Source: Allomuricauda sp. M10
Lineage (GTDB): Bacteria > Bacteroidota > Bacteroidia > Flavobacteriales > Flavobacteriaceae
DNA: 64,000 nt
Direction of reading: 5' to 3'
Assembly: GCF_020782875.1 (NCBI RefSeq)
Contig: NZ_JAJGBN010000007.1
Location: forward strand, 1-64,000
Shown here: positions 8,289 through 17,082 of the stretch, piece after piece
Layout: each line of letters starts with the position of its first letter
How positions within the stretch are numbered: position 1 is the stretch's first letter
Notes under the pieces: model-generated
What the model was told of the DNA's origin: nothing
The model's input: only the letters and a program-made list of their open reading frames with translations
Databases searched by the model: none
Made by a program: the position numbers and the translations under genes

Positions 8289-9641
8289 TTAATATGTGTC
8301 TTTGATCCAATCATAAGGTTTTCTTTTGATCCAGTTGCCCCTGGTGAAATCAGGAAAGTCCTGAGGTTCCCCATTATTTTCAATAGAAACCTCGGACAGT
8401 GGTGTAATTGCACTCCAAGCCGCTGCATCATAAGCATCCATTGGTGGTGCCACTCCCAATTTGGCAGATTCCACAAAAGCATTGATCACAAAGAAATCCA
8501 TACCACCGTGCCCGGCACCAGTGGCAAGTTCCCCGTATTTTTTCCATAGGGGGTGGTCATATTTCTCTAGCCATTTATCGGCACTGTCCCATTGATGGGC
8601 CTCCGTTACCCCGGCTATGTGGATCCTGTTCCCATCAACTTCCCAGAGACCATTTGCCCCCTGTACCCTGAAACCTAGGGAATATGGTCTTGGCAAATTG
8701 GTGTCGTGGGTAACGATGATGGTTTCCCCGTTTGCCGTTTCTATTGTGGATGTCACAATATCTCCCAACTTGAATTTTACACTTGCATTGGGATGGTTTT
8801 CTCCTCCGTTCTTGACAATATAATTGTGCAGACCTACACTTTTTGTGGCATGGGACGTTAAGGATAAAAACCGATTTCCCCTGTTGATATCGCACATAGC
8901 GGCAATAGGACCCACACCATGTGTAGGGTATAGATCGGCATTTCGGGTTACGGAATGCTGTGTTCTCCAATTTGCCTCTGAAATTGCCTTTTCACCAAAT
9001 TCCACACCACCGCCATAGGGCTGTTTTCCATTATTGAACTTGACCTCGCGTAGATCATGTTGGTACCCACATCTGAAATGGATCAATTCCCCAAACACGT
9101 TCTGTCTCACCATGTTCAATACGGCGAGGATGTCCCTTCGGTAGTTTACATTTTCCAAGATCATTAATTGGGCTCCGGTTTCTTCGTGCGTATTCACGAG
9201 ATCCCAGCATTCTTCAAGGGTATTGGCGGCAGATACTTCCAAACCTGTGTATTTTCCTGCCCTCATTGCATCTTTGGCCATACGGGTATGCCATAACCAA
9301 GGGGTGGCAATTATTACGGCCTCTATGTTGTCCAAGGCTAGAAGATTTTTGTAGTCATGTTCATCCTTTCCGAAAACCAAAGGTTTTCGACCACCCTTTT
9401 CCGTTACTTTTTCAACTGCAAGTTTTGTTCTGCTCGGATCTATATCGCAAACGGCAACTATGTTCACATCATCCCTTAACAAAAGGTTTTCCAGGTGATT
9501 TGTTCCCCTTAGGCCCACACCGATCATGCCAATATTAAGTTTGGCCATGTTCGGGGATGCCCCAAAAACAAAACTTGGAACTACCGATACTCCTGCTCCC
9601 AATACTGCGGTTTTTTTTATAAAATCTCTTCTAGAATCCAT
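8289..9641 (-). CDS. GH109-like Gfo/Idh/MocA protein (putative alpha-N-acetylgalactosaminidase), Tat-exported
   Basis: The N-terminus SRRDFIKKTAVLGAGVSVVP is a twin-arginine signal. A Rossmann fold begins at LNIGMIGVGLRGTNH (about residues 35-50), followed by the oxidoreductase C-terminal domain. The central HGVGPIAAMCDINRGNRF and QPYGGGVEFGEKAI are features I associate with GH109, where tightly bound NAD+ supports hydrolysis of terminal alpha-GalNAc. Length of 450 matches that family. It is the third gene of the susC-susD operon. The alternative is a plain sugar dehydrogenase; the GH109-like motifs and export signal favour the hydrolase. Confidence 0.75.
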   Translation of the reverse strand: MDSRRDFIKKTAVLGAGVSVVPSFVFGASPNMAKLNIGMIGVGLRGTNHLENLLLRDDVNIVAVCDIDPSRTKLAVEKVTEKGGRKPLVFGKDEHDYKNLLALDNIEAVIIATPWLWHTRMAKDAMRAGKYTGLEVSAANTLEECWDLVNTHEETGAQLMILENVNYRRDILAVLNMVRQNVFGELIHFRCGYQHDLREVKFNNGKQPYGGGVEFGEKAISEANWRTQHSVTRNADLYPTHGVGPIAAMCDINRGNRFLSLTSHATKSVGLHNYIVKNGGENHPNASVKFKLGDIVTSTIETANGETIIVTHDTNLPRPYSLGFRVQGANGLWEVDGNRIHIAGVTEAHQWDSADKWLEKYDHPLWKKYGELATGAGHGGMDFFVINAFVESAKLGVAPPMDAYDAAAWSAITPLSEVSIENNGEPQDFPDFTRGNWIKRKPYDWIKDTY

Positions 9642-9700
9642 GTACTATAGTTGCTTTGTATTTATTGTCAATTATGGTTTTATGCCTGAACCAAATTATA

Positions 9701-11173
9701 TTAGTTGTAACCAGGGTTTTGCAAGAAAGCTCCCTTGCCCTCACTAATTCTTTGGAGTGAAAAGGGGTATAGCTCTTTGTATGGGGCCGCTTGACTTGCC
9801 GCGCCGTTCAGCTCTATGGAATGTTCCACAAACTTTCCATGCCTGATGAGGTCTGATCTATATTGCCCATTCTCACACCAGTATTCATGGGATCTTTCCA
9901 CAAGGATCATTTCATTGAATGCATCTATAGTGGCAAAATCCGCTAATAGTATGGGATTTAGGCCCGCACGTTCCCTAATCACATTTACAAGGTCTATGGC
10001 CTCCTGATTGGGTGCATTATTCTTGTTGGCAATGGCTTCAGCCTTGGACAGGATCACGTCTGCATATCGGTATAAAATGATGTCCACTGTGGTTAGGGCA
10101 GTGTTCCTGTCTGCATCTTCCGATATTTTTAAGGGTAGGGGACCCATTTGCATCACATTTCCTGGATTATTTCTGTTGTAGGTAACCCCATCGGTCCCGG
10201 TATATTCTGCTATCAAATTGGTTTTTCTAACATCATTTGACTCAAAGGAATCATAGAACATCCAAGAACTTTGTATGGTGGCCCATCCACCTCTAACTGG
10301 ATAATTGGAAGGCAATACCATCATTTGCCACTGATTTTCACTGGTACCCGCATAATCCGCTGGTACAGCGAACATCACTTCTTTATTATCGGCCTGTGAT
10401 TCCGTGCTGAACATATCCACATAATCGTCGGTCAACTCATAATAGTTCATGGCTATAATGGCATTGGCCTGCGCTTCTACATCCGCCCATCTTTTTTCAT
10501 GTAGGTACAACCTGATCAAAAGCATTCTCGCAAAGCCTTGACTGAATCTTCCGTAAGCTGCTTCAGAGGGAGAAGGGAGGTCTACGGCTGCTTCCAAGAG
10601 GTCTTTTTCGATAAAACTTACCATTTCATCATGGCTTAACCTTGCCAAAGGTGTTTCGATCAACGGGTTTTGCAAAACATCCAATGGTGCTACCACAATG
10701 GGACCATACATATCAAAAAGTTCATAGCTCAAAAAGGCCCTTGCGCATTTGAGTTCGGCAATCCCTCTTTTTTTGATGTTTTCATTGACGGTGGAATTTT
10801 CCAATCGATCGATACTCAAGGTGTTGGAACTGATCCTGTTGTAGAAATCGTCATAAAATCTGGTAACACCTTCACTAGTAGGAATATAGCTGCTTAATGT
10901 TGCCAATTGCTGTACCCCAAAGTTACCCTGAAGGATTTCCGTGGTAGCATCATTGACGAACATGATCCCGCGTTCCGATGTGGTGTGTATTCCATTCCAC
11001 CAAGAGCCTCTTAATGGATAATAGGCCGCTACAACAAGAGCTTCTACATCTGCTTCGGAAGCCGGAAAAATAGCTGGGTTGATCTCATCATAGTTTATGG
11101 ATTCCAGTTCTGGGTCACACCCAAACATTGTGCTTATCAGTAACCCTAGCAGTATTAGTTTTACATTTTTCAT
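9701..11173 (-). CDS. susD: SusD/RagB family outer-membrane lipoprotein, locus 1
   Basis: Cell-surface glycan-binding partner of the SusC-type porin encoded just upstream. The signal MKNVKLILLGLLISTMFGC ends in a lipobox cysteine; a methionine two codons earlier (11179) is also possible. The N-terminal TPR-like helices and a C-terminal SusD domain with IDLVNVIRERAGLNPI and FNEMILVERSHEYWCENGQYRSDLIRHGKF are diagnostic. It starts about 12 bp after susC stops and leads into GH109, so the order is the canonical susC-susD-enzyme layout. The ligand is unknown; GH109 as neighbour suggests a GalNAc-bearing glycan. Confidence 0.92.
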   Translation of the reverse strand: MKNVKLILLGLLISTMFGCDPELESINYDEINPAIFPASEADVEALVVAAYYPLRGSWWNGIHTTSERGIMFVNDATTEILQGNFGVQQLATLSSYIPTSEGVTRFYDDFYNRISSNTLSIDRLENSTVNENIKKRGIAELKCARAFLSYELFDMYGPIVVAPLDVLQNPLIETPLARLSHDEMVSFIEKDLLEAAVDLPSPSEAAYGRFSQGFARMLLIRLYLHEKRWADVEAQANAIIAMNYYELTDDYVDMFSTESQADNKEVMFAVPADYAGTSENQWQMMVLPSNYPVRGGWATIQSSWMFYDSFESNDVRKTNLIAEYTGTDGVTYNRNNPGNVMQMGPLPLKISEDADRNTALTTVDIILYRYADVILSKAEAIANKNNAPNQEAIDLVNVIRERAGLNPILLADFATIDAFNEMILVERSHEYWCENGQYRSDLIRHGKFVEHSIELNGAASQAAPYKELYPFSLQRISEGKGAFLQNPGYN

Positions 11174-11185
11174 AATCATTATTTT

Positions 11186-14100
11186 TTAAAATTTTAAATC
11201 TATCCCAAGTGTGTAGGTCTTGACGTTAGGATACGCGGCCACCAAGTTTGTAGGATCTTGATCGGTACCTTGTAATCTAGGGTCATATCCGTTGGTTTCA
11301 GGATCCACTCCTTTGAACGGGGTGATCACGAACAAGTTTTGGGCATCAAATCTGATGGCCGCACTGCGCAAAAGTTTCCCGGTCAATTTGGAAGGTAAAG
11401 TATAGGATAGGGATAGGTTTTGTAATCTGATGAACCATGCATCTTGCAAGAAGAAGTCTCCTGCACTATATGGAGTATAGCCATAATGTGAAGCAGGTCT
11501 TGTGTTTGTTGGATTATCAGGTGTCCATCTATCATAAATGTTTCGAAGGGCATTACGTCCATTTTGCCATACCCCATCTGCTGAAACCCCCAAGGCAAGA
11601 TCGGTGGCATCAACGATCTCTCTTCCGAACATACCGTTGAAATGGAAGTTCAGTTGAAAGTTTTTATACTGGAAACTATTGCTGAAACCAGCTATGAAAT
11701 CTGGGTCGGTAGACCCCATTAAGACAATGTCCGCCTCGTCAATGATACCATCTGGCTCCCCTGTTGCAACAAACCTTCCGTTCTCGTCAACTATAGGATT
11801 TCCTTCATTGTCCCTAGAAAAGCCATTGATGTCCTTGATCTTTATTTGTCCAGGGAAAAGATCGGGTTGGGCTGGGACCGTTTCACCGATCTGCATCACA
11901 CCATCGGAAATATAGGAATAACGTGCACGGATCGGATCATCCTCTTTTTGGTAGATGCTAGGCTTCCAATCTGGAGCTCTTTCCTTCCATCTATCCTTAA
12001 ATTTGGAAAAAACCAGGGTACTGTTCCATTTGAAATCCTTGGAGTCAATATTTACTGTATTCAATGTCAATTCCAGACCCCTGCTTTGAGTGGAACCTAC
12101 GTTTGCCCATACCTGATTGATCTCATTATAGGAATTGATGGGTTTTATTTGTAACAGATCCGAAATTTCTTTGTTGTAAACTTCAAAGGATCCGGACAGC
12201 CTTCCTTTGAAAACTTCAAAGTCCAGACCTAGGTTGATTTCCTTTGTGGTCTCCCATTTCAAATCTGGATTTTCCAACCTTGATGGGAATACCCCAATTA
12301 ATATGGACTCATCGGGATTTAGATACGCAGGCTGTGCATAATAGGCGGCGAAGGCATTGGAACCAATATCGGCATTCCCCGTTTCCCCGTAACCCACTCT
12401 CAATTTCAACTGGGATATCTGGTCATTAAGGCCGTCCATAAAAGGCTCTCCTGCAATATCCCAGCCTAAGGCAATGGAAGGGAATACCGCAAACCTATTG
12501 TTTCTGGAAAACACACTGGAACCATCCCTTCTGACGGTTGAAGACAAGATATACCTGTCCTTAAAGGTATAGTTGAGTCTCCCAAAATAGGATACCAGGT
12601 TATTCTCATACTTGGCCGAGGCCAATACCTTGGTACCTGCACCAGCATTGATATTGTTCCAAAGAAAGGCATCGGTTATAAAATCACTGTTTCCTGAAGA
12701 GGCACTCTCTGATCTGTATTTTTGTCTGGAATAACCTACCAAGAAATTAAAATTGTGGTCATCGTTGATGGTCTTGGAATAGTTCAAGGTAAAGTCAAAA
12801 AGGGCGTCGTTCTTTTTCTCGTTGGCTATGGTGGCCCTACCATTTTCCAATGCACCATACAATGTTGTCCTGGGCAAGTAGGTATTTCTACTGGTATAAC
12901 CTTGGTCTATACCCGCCTGGAACCTTGCCACCAAACCCTCTATCGGTTTAATTTCCATGAAAAAGTTAGTAAGGGTCCTGTCTATTACACCCTTATCAGT
13001 GATGGTAAGCAGTGAGTATGGATTTGGTTCCTGTGAATTATCAGGATTTATAGGATAATTTCCGTTTTCATCGATAGCCTGTATATGGGGTCCATATTGC
13101 AATGCCGACCTTAAAAGCCCTGAATTCTCGTAGCGATCTCCTCCTAACTGGCTATTATCGTTATTGATCCTACTCATGGTAAGGTTCATCCCAACAGAAA
13201 GGAAATCATATAGTTTTTGATCCAGGTTGAACCTTAGGGATGCTCGCTCAAAAGCGGAGTTCTTCAATACCCCTTTCTGGTCAAATAAGTTACCCGATAA
13301 GAAATATCTGGTGGTTTCGGTACCTCCCCTTAAGGAAAGATTGTGTTGTTGTGTACTACCGTCCCTGGTTACCAAGCCCAACCAATTGGTACTTTGTCCG
13401 GCGTTGTTTATTTGATCGTCCGAATAGAATCTTGTGAATGCCACACCATTAACTGGATTGGCTATGGCCTCTTCCAAGGTTCTGCTGCTGGTATTGCCAC
13501 TACTGTAAGGTTCAACCCTGTTTTGGAAAAGCCAGTTTTCATAAGCAGCGTCATTTCGTAGTTTCATCCATTCCTGTAGGCTCAACACATCAAAATTGTC
13601 GTTATAGGCCTGTAACGAAAGAGAGGAGGAGTAACTTACCTCCACTTTTCCTGAAACCCCTTTTTTGGTAGTGATCAAAATAACCCCGTTTGCAGCCCTA
13701 GCCCCATAAATTGAAGTGGCACTGGCATCTTTTAGAACGGAGATGGCTTCAATGTCATTGGGGTTGAAAGAGTTCAAGATACTTTGCGTTCCTCCGCTGT
13801 ACCTATTACCGGTACCTGGTTGTTGGAAATCGGTAATTGGAAACCCATCAACAACTATAAGCGGTTGGTTGCTGGCATTGATGGATCCCGCACCCCTGAT
13901 TTGAAAATTCAGCCCACCTCCGGGTTGTGCACTGTTCTGGGTAATTTGCAAGCCCGAAACCTTACCTCTTAGTACATCGCCAATAGAAGGCGATGAAGAC
14001 AGTACCAGTTCTTTCGTTTCCACTGTTGAAATGGCCCCTGCTATATCCTTTCTTCTTTGTGTACCATATCCTACCACGACAACTTCATCCAACAAAGTAT

Positions 14101-14491
14101 TGTCTGGGACCATAGAGGCATTAATGACCGAGTCATTGCCTATCAATTTCTCTTGAGGTATATAACCAATATAAGAAAACACAATAGTGGTGGCACCGCC
14201 CTTGATGGTCAAGCTGTAATTTCCATCAAAATCCGTTGAGGTACCTGTGGTGGTTCCTTTTACAAAAACAGTGGCCCCAGGAAGCGGAACCCCCATTTCA
14301 TCTGTAACTGTACCCGTAATCACTCTGTCTTGAGGCTGAGTAGTCTCAATTACGGAGTTCTCATTTGGTGAATAGGTTTCTGCTTTTACATTGAAAAAGA
14401 AGACCAACATCGCTAAAACGGTCAGCTTTATTTTCAAATCAAAATAGAACCCAACACCCTTTCCTCTGAGTAGTTTCATATTTTTTTTCAT
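11186..14491 (-). CDS. susC: SusC/RagA family TonB-dependent receptor, locus 1
   Basis: Outer-membrane importer for oligosaccharides. After a long N-terminus with a signal helix (about 19-37) comes a carboxypeptidase-regulatory-like domain (about 57-135, with GTVTDEMGVPLPGATV), the TonB-box-like segment DEVVVVGYGTQRR, a plug domain with RGAGSINASNQPLIVVDGFP and SIYGARAANGVILITTKKG, and a large barrel ending in TYTLGIDLKF. Length 1101 is typical. A start four codons downstream is possible. It heads a minus-strand operon with susD, GH109, DUF4832 and PKD genes. A stable hairpin lies in its upstream region (14546-14575). Confidence 0.93.
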   Translation of the reverse strand: MKKNMKLLRGKGVGFYFDLKIKLTVLAMLVFFFNVKAETYSPNENSVIETTQPQDRVITGTVTDEMGVPLPGATVFVKGTTTGTSTDFDGNYSLTIKGGATTIVFSYIGYIPQEKLIGNDSVINASMVPDNTLLDEVVVVGYGTQRRKDIAGAISTVETKELVLSSSPSIGDVLRGKVSGLQITQNSAQPGGGLNFQIRGAGSINASNQPLIVVDGFPITDFQQPGTGNRYSGGTQSILNSFNPNDIEAISVLKDASATSIYGARAANGVILITTKKGVSGKVEVSYSSSLSLQAYNDNFDVLSLQEWMKLRNDAAYENWLFQNRVEPYSSGNTSSRTLEEAIANPVNGVAFTRFYSDDQINNAGQSTNWLGLVTRDGSTQQHNLSLRGGTETTRYFLSGNLFDQKGVLKNSAFERASLRFNLDQKLYDFLSVGMNLTMSRINNDNSQLGGDRYENSGLLRSALQYGPHIQAIDENGNYPINPDNSQEPNPYSLLTITDKGVIDRTLTNFFMEIKPIEGLVARFQAGIDQGYTSRNTYLPRTTLYGALENGRATIANEKKNDALFDFTLNYSKTINDDHNFNFLVGYSRQKYRSESASSGNSDFITDAFLWNNINAGAGTKVLASAKYENNLVSYFGRLNYTFKDRYILSSTVRRDGSSVFSRNNRFAVFPSIALGWDIAGEPFMDGLNDQISQLKLRVGYGETGNADIGSNAFAAYYAQPAYLNPDESILIGVFPSRLENPDLKWETTKEINLGLDFEVFKGRLSGSFEVYNKEISDLLQIKPINSYNEINQVWANVGSTQSRGLELTLNTVNIDSKDFKWNSTLVFSKFKDRWKERAPDWKPSIYQKEDDPIRARYSYISDGVMQIGETVPAQPDLFPGQIKIKDINGFSRDNEGNPIVDENGRFVATGEPDGIIDEADIVLMGSTDPDFIAGFSNSFQYKNFQLNFHFNGMFGREIVDATDLALGVSADGVWQNGRNALRNIYDRWTPDNPTNTRPASHYGYTPYSAGDFFLQDAWFIRLQNLSLSYTLPSKLTGKLLRSAAIRFDAQNLFVITPFKGVDPETNGYDPRLQGTDQDPTNLVAAYPNVKTYTLGIDLKF

Positions 14492-14545
14492 ATTTTACGT
14501 TGGTGATTTAATTAGTTATTTGGAGATTTTTAAGTCACGTTTTAC

Positions 14546-14575
14546 AGCCGGAAAATGCCACAATATTTTCCGGCT
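14546..14575 (-). repeat. Perfect 11-bp inverted repeat upstream of susC
   Basis: AGCCGGAAAAT (14546-14556) and ATTTTCCGGCT (14565-14575) flank an 8-nt loop, about 55 bp upstream of the susC start and downstream of the GHMP kinase stop. There is no T run on either side, so it is not a clear terminator; an mRNA leader structure or processing site is possible. Confidence 0.55.
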
Positions 14576-14709
14576 TCTAAAATCGGTTCAGAGTCGTTGG
14601 TTTTTTTCATGTTTCATTTGAGTTTGTTATTTGATTGTTTCTGGTTTTAAGTGCATCTCCTTTTTGGAATTATCTATTTTCCAATAGGTAGTGGATCAAA
14701 TCATATTAA

Positions 14710-15804
14710 TTAATCGGTTTCTACGGATTCAAGTATTCTTGCCCCGGAGTCCACGCTGACTTCATACGCCGCTATTCCTCCTGCGTTTAGAATACCTTCG
14801 ATTACCTGGTCTTTCTTTTCCTCTGGAGCCAATACCACAATACTGCCCCCTCCGCCAGAGCCAACGATCTTGGCCCCATAGGCACCCGCATTCAATGCCC
14901 CTTCTATCATTTTGTCAATTCTGGGCACGGTGATTTTCAGAATGTTTTTGAGGATATTATGGTGTTCGTTCATCAACGCGCCAATCCTTTGAAAATCTGG
15001 TTGGGGTTTTCTGAATTCAGTTAAAGCCTTTAGGGTTATATCGTGATTGGTAATGGCTGCGTACAAATAGTTTTTCAGGTCATCGGGAACATGGACCAAA
15101 TATTTTTCCAGGTCCTCCTTTTTAGCGGTTTTGATGTCAAAATCCTTGATTTTACTTTCTACGGCCTCAATGGACAACTTCGCCTTGGTCCTTAATTCGC
15201 CCAAGAGTCCCAGTGTTTTTTTGGGAATCCCTGATTCCCCAATGATAATGCCCTGTAAGGGTTGATTGATCACTTCAAACGAAAAATCATCTCCCGTCTC
15301 AATGAATACGATATTGCCCAGTCCAATACTATATTGGTCCATTTTCCCTCCAGGAGCCTTTTGCTCCAATACTTCCGACTCATAGGCCAACTGGGAGATC
15401 AATTCCGGTGTTACCTCGGTATCGATCCCAAAGGCTTCGATCAAAAAGTTGACCCAGGACACAACAACGGCAGAAGAGCTTGAAGTACCTGCGTTGATCG
15501 GTAAATTTCCCTTTATCTCTATATCATAGCCCTTATCGGGAACACAATTGTAACGCCTAAGGACTTTTAGGGCATGCAATAGGTGATCTCCCTTTTCTAT
15601 ACTCTCAAGGTTCCCATTTATGGGGATGATCCTCCTTTGGTTGATATCCGGTTTGTTGATGTTAAAGACCTGTAGTCCGTTCTCAACTGCCGTTAATTTT
15701 ATTCTCCTGCTAATGGCACATGCAATAACGGGTAGTCCCAGGTAATCCTGATGGTCTCCGAACAGACATGTTCTTCCAGGGGCAAGTGATATTATTTTTT
15801 TCAT
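14710..15804 (-). CDS. GHMP-family sugar kinase (galactokinase / N-acetylhexosamine kinase-like)
   Basis: Cytoplasmic kinase predicted to phosphorylate a sugar. SLAPGRTCLFGDHQDYLGLPV (about 6-26) is the galactokinase-like sugar-binding start, LPINAGTSSSSAVV (101-114) the ATP-binding GHMP motif 2, and KIVGSGGGGSIVVL near the C-terminus is motif 3. Length 364 fits. It is divergent from the LacI gene, with three operators between them, and stands about 220 bp upstream of susC in the same direction. With the operator-linked nucleotidyltransferase at 647 it may salvage a released hexose or N-acetylhexosamine through its 1-phosphate. The exact substrate is not readable. Confidence 0.85.
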   Translation of the reverse strand: MKKIISLAPGRTCLFGDHQDYLGLPVIACAISRRIKLTAVENGLQVFNINKPDINQRRIIPINGNLESIEKGDHLLHALKVLRRYNCVPDKGYDIEIKGNLPINAGTSSSSAVVVSWVNFLIEAFGIDTEVTPELISQLAYESEVLEQKAPGGKMDQYSIGLGNIVFIETGDDFSFEVINQPLQGIIIGESGIPKKTLGLLGELRTKAKLSIEAVESKIKDFDIKTAKKEDLEKYLVHVPDDLKNYLYAAITNHDITLKALTEFRKPQPDFQRIGALMNEHHNILKNILKITVPRIDKMIEGALNAGAYGAKIVGSGGGGSIVVLAPEEKKDQVIEGILNAGGIAAYEVSVDSGARILESVETD

Positions 15805-15938
15805 TTAAATATTTGAAAATGTGCTGGTTAAGAGTCTTTCTGCTATTAAATTTTTGTTAAAAAATCATCAAATTAAGACTCGCGTTGCTAACGAATGTAT
15901 CTGTTTTTTTTTAATAAAAAAAGAAATTGGACAAAAAA

Positions 15939-15952
15939 TGTGTTCGAACACA
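15939..15952. promoter_or_regulatory. LacI-type operator, copy 3 (perfect palindrome)
   Basis: TGTGTTCGAACACA is a perfect 14-bp palindrome between the divergent GHMP kinase and LacI genes. It is the first of three tandem copies and the best match to the consensus. Confidence 0.8.
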
Positions 15953-15960
15953 CAAAAAAA

Positions 15961-15974
15961 TGTTTTCGAGCACA
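15961..15974. promoter_or_regulatory. LacI-type operator, copy 4
   Basis: TGTTTTCGAGCACA is the same motif with two deviations from the perfect palindrome. It is centred 22 bp from copy 3, identical to the spacing of copies 1 and 2 upstream of the nucleotidyltransferase gene. Confidence 0.75.
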
Positions 15975-15983
15975 CCAAAATTG

Positions 15984-15997
15984 TGTTTTCGAACACA
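15984..15997. promoter_or_regulatory. LacI-type operator, copy 5
   Basis: TGTTTTCGAACACA is centred 23 bp from copy 4. It ends 4 bp before TTTTTTG (16001-16007), the likely -33 element of the lacI promoter, so bound regulator would sit directly upstream of RNA polymerase. Confidence 0.75.
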
Positions 15998-16004
15998 TTA
16001 TTTT

Positions 16005-16031
16005 TTGTCAACGAACATTGTTATATATTTG
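16005..16031 (+). promoter_or_regulatory. lacI promoter (TTG / TATATTTG)
   Basis: TTG (16005-16007) and TATATTTG (16024-16031) fit the Bacteroidota -33/-7 elements with a 16-nt spacer. Transcription would begin about 16037, immediately before the chosen ATG at 16039, so the mRNA is predicted to be leaderless or nearly so. Confidence 0.6.
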
Positions 16032-16038
16032 CCTAAAT

Positions 16039-17082
16039 ATGAAGAAATACACGATCAAGGATATTGCTGAACAGGCAGGAGTATCAAAAGGCACAGTGGA
16101 TAGGGTGATCCACAAGAGGGGCAAGGTTTCCCAAAAAGCCTTGGAAAAGGTCACCAGAATACTTGATGAAATAGACTACAAGCCCAATCCAATTGCACAG
16201 AGCTTAAAAAACAATAAGGTTTACCAAATTTGTGTTGTTTTGCCGGATCCCAAAGAAGACAACTTCTGGATTCCCTGTGTTGATGGTGTAAATCAGGCCA
16301 TAGAAGAATTTAGATCCTTTTTGGTGGACATCAAATTGTTTTTTTATGGTCCCAGTAGTACCAAATCCTTCAAGGAAGTCAATGAACAGATATTGAAACT
16401 GGCACCCGATGCCGTGCTGCTTTCGCCACTATTCCAGAAAGAGAGTATCAATGCCGTAAAAAATTACAGATCGGCAGGTATTGTGGTAAGTACGTTCAAT
16501 AGCCAAATAGATCTGGAGCACTCTGTCAGTTTTGTGGGACAGGATTTGTATCAAAGTGGGAGGGTGGCCGCTAAGCTAATGCATACGATTGTTCCGGACG
16601 ACCATGATATTGTAATCTGCCATTTCAGTGAATCCCTGAGCAATGCCATACACATGCAGCAAAAGGAAAAGGGTTTTAGGGACTATTTCAATGGATTGAA
16701 AGGAGCCGACCATAAGATATTGACCTTAAGTGTAGATCAAACAAACCCTGACCGATCCTTGACTAATTTTTTGAAATCGAACAATAAAGCCTTGGGCTTT
16801 TTTGTGACCACTTCCAAGTCATACAATTTGGTAGAGATGCTTCAGGGTCATGAACATAAAAACATCAAGGTCATCGGTTATGATCTTTTGGATAAGAACA
16901 ACGACCTTTTGAAAAAGAACAAGATTTCATTTTTGATACATCAGAGCCCAAAAACCCAGACCTATATTGGGTTGACCTATTTGATAGAACATTTTTTGTT
17001 CAACAAGGAAATACCCAATAAAAGGTTGTTGCCCATAGGTATCGTGAATTCTGAAAATTTGATTACGTATCTGGAAAATTAG
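16039..17082 (+). CDS. LacI-family transcriptional regulator
   Basis: DNA-binding regulator of the glycan locus. The start is set at MKKYTIKDIAEQAGVSKGTVDRV because the LacI helix-turn-helix begins there; the frame is open 48 codons further upstream, but that part runs through the operators and promoter. Residues 1-55 form the HTH and hinge, including KPNPIAQSLK; residues 60-345 form a periplasmic-binding-protein-like sensor domain, here without export signal. Total 347 residues. Three operator copies lie immediately upstream and two more precede the nucleotidyltransferase at 647. It overlaps the convergent CBM9-like gene by 20 bp at the 3' end. The inducing sugar is unknown. Confidence 0.9.
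   Translation: MKKYTIKDIAEQAGVSKGTVDRVIHKRGKVSQKALEKVTRILDEIDYKPNPIAQSLKNNKVYQICVVLPDPKEDNFWIPCVDGVNQAIEEFRSFLVDIKLFFYGPSSTKSFKEVNEQILKLAPDAVLLSPLFQKESINAVKNYRSAGIVVSTFNSQIDLEHSVSFVGQDLYQSGRVAAKLMHTIVPDDHDIVICHFSESLSNAIHMQQKEKGFRDYFNGLKGADHKILTLSVDQTNPDRSLTNFLKSNNKALGFFVTTSKSYNLVEMLQGHEHKNIKVIGYDLLDKNNDLLKKNKISFLIHQSPKTQTYIGLTYLIEHFLFNKEIPNKRLLPIGIVNSENLITYLEN

Noticed and set aside
15895..16038. N-terminal extension of the LacI frame
   Set aside because: The 48 extra codons translate the operator array and promoter; the LacI family starts at the HTH methionine at 16039.
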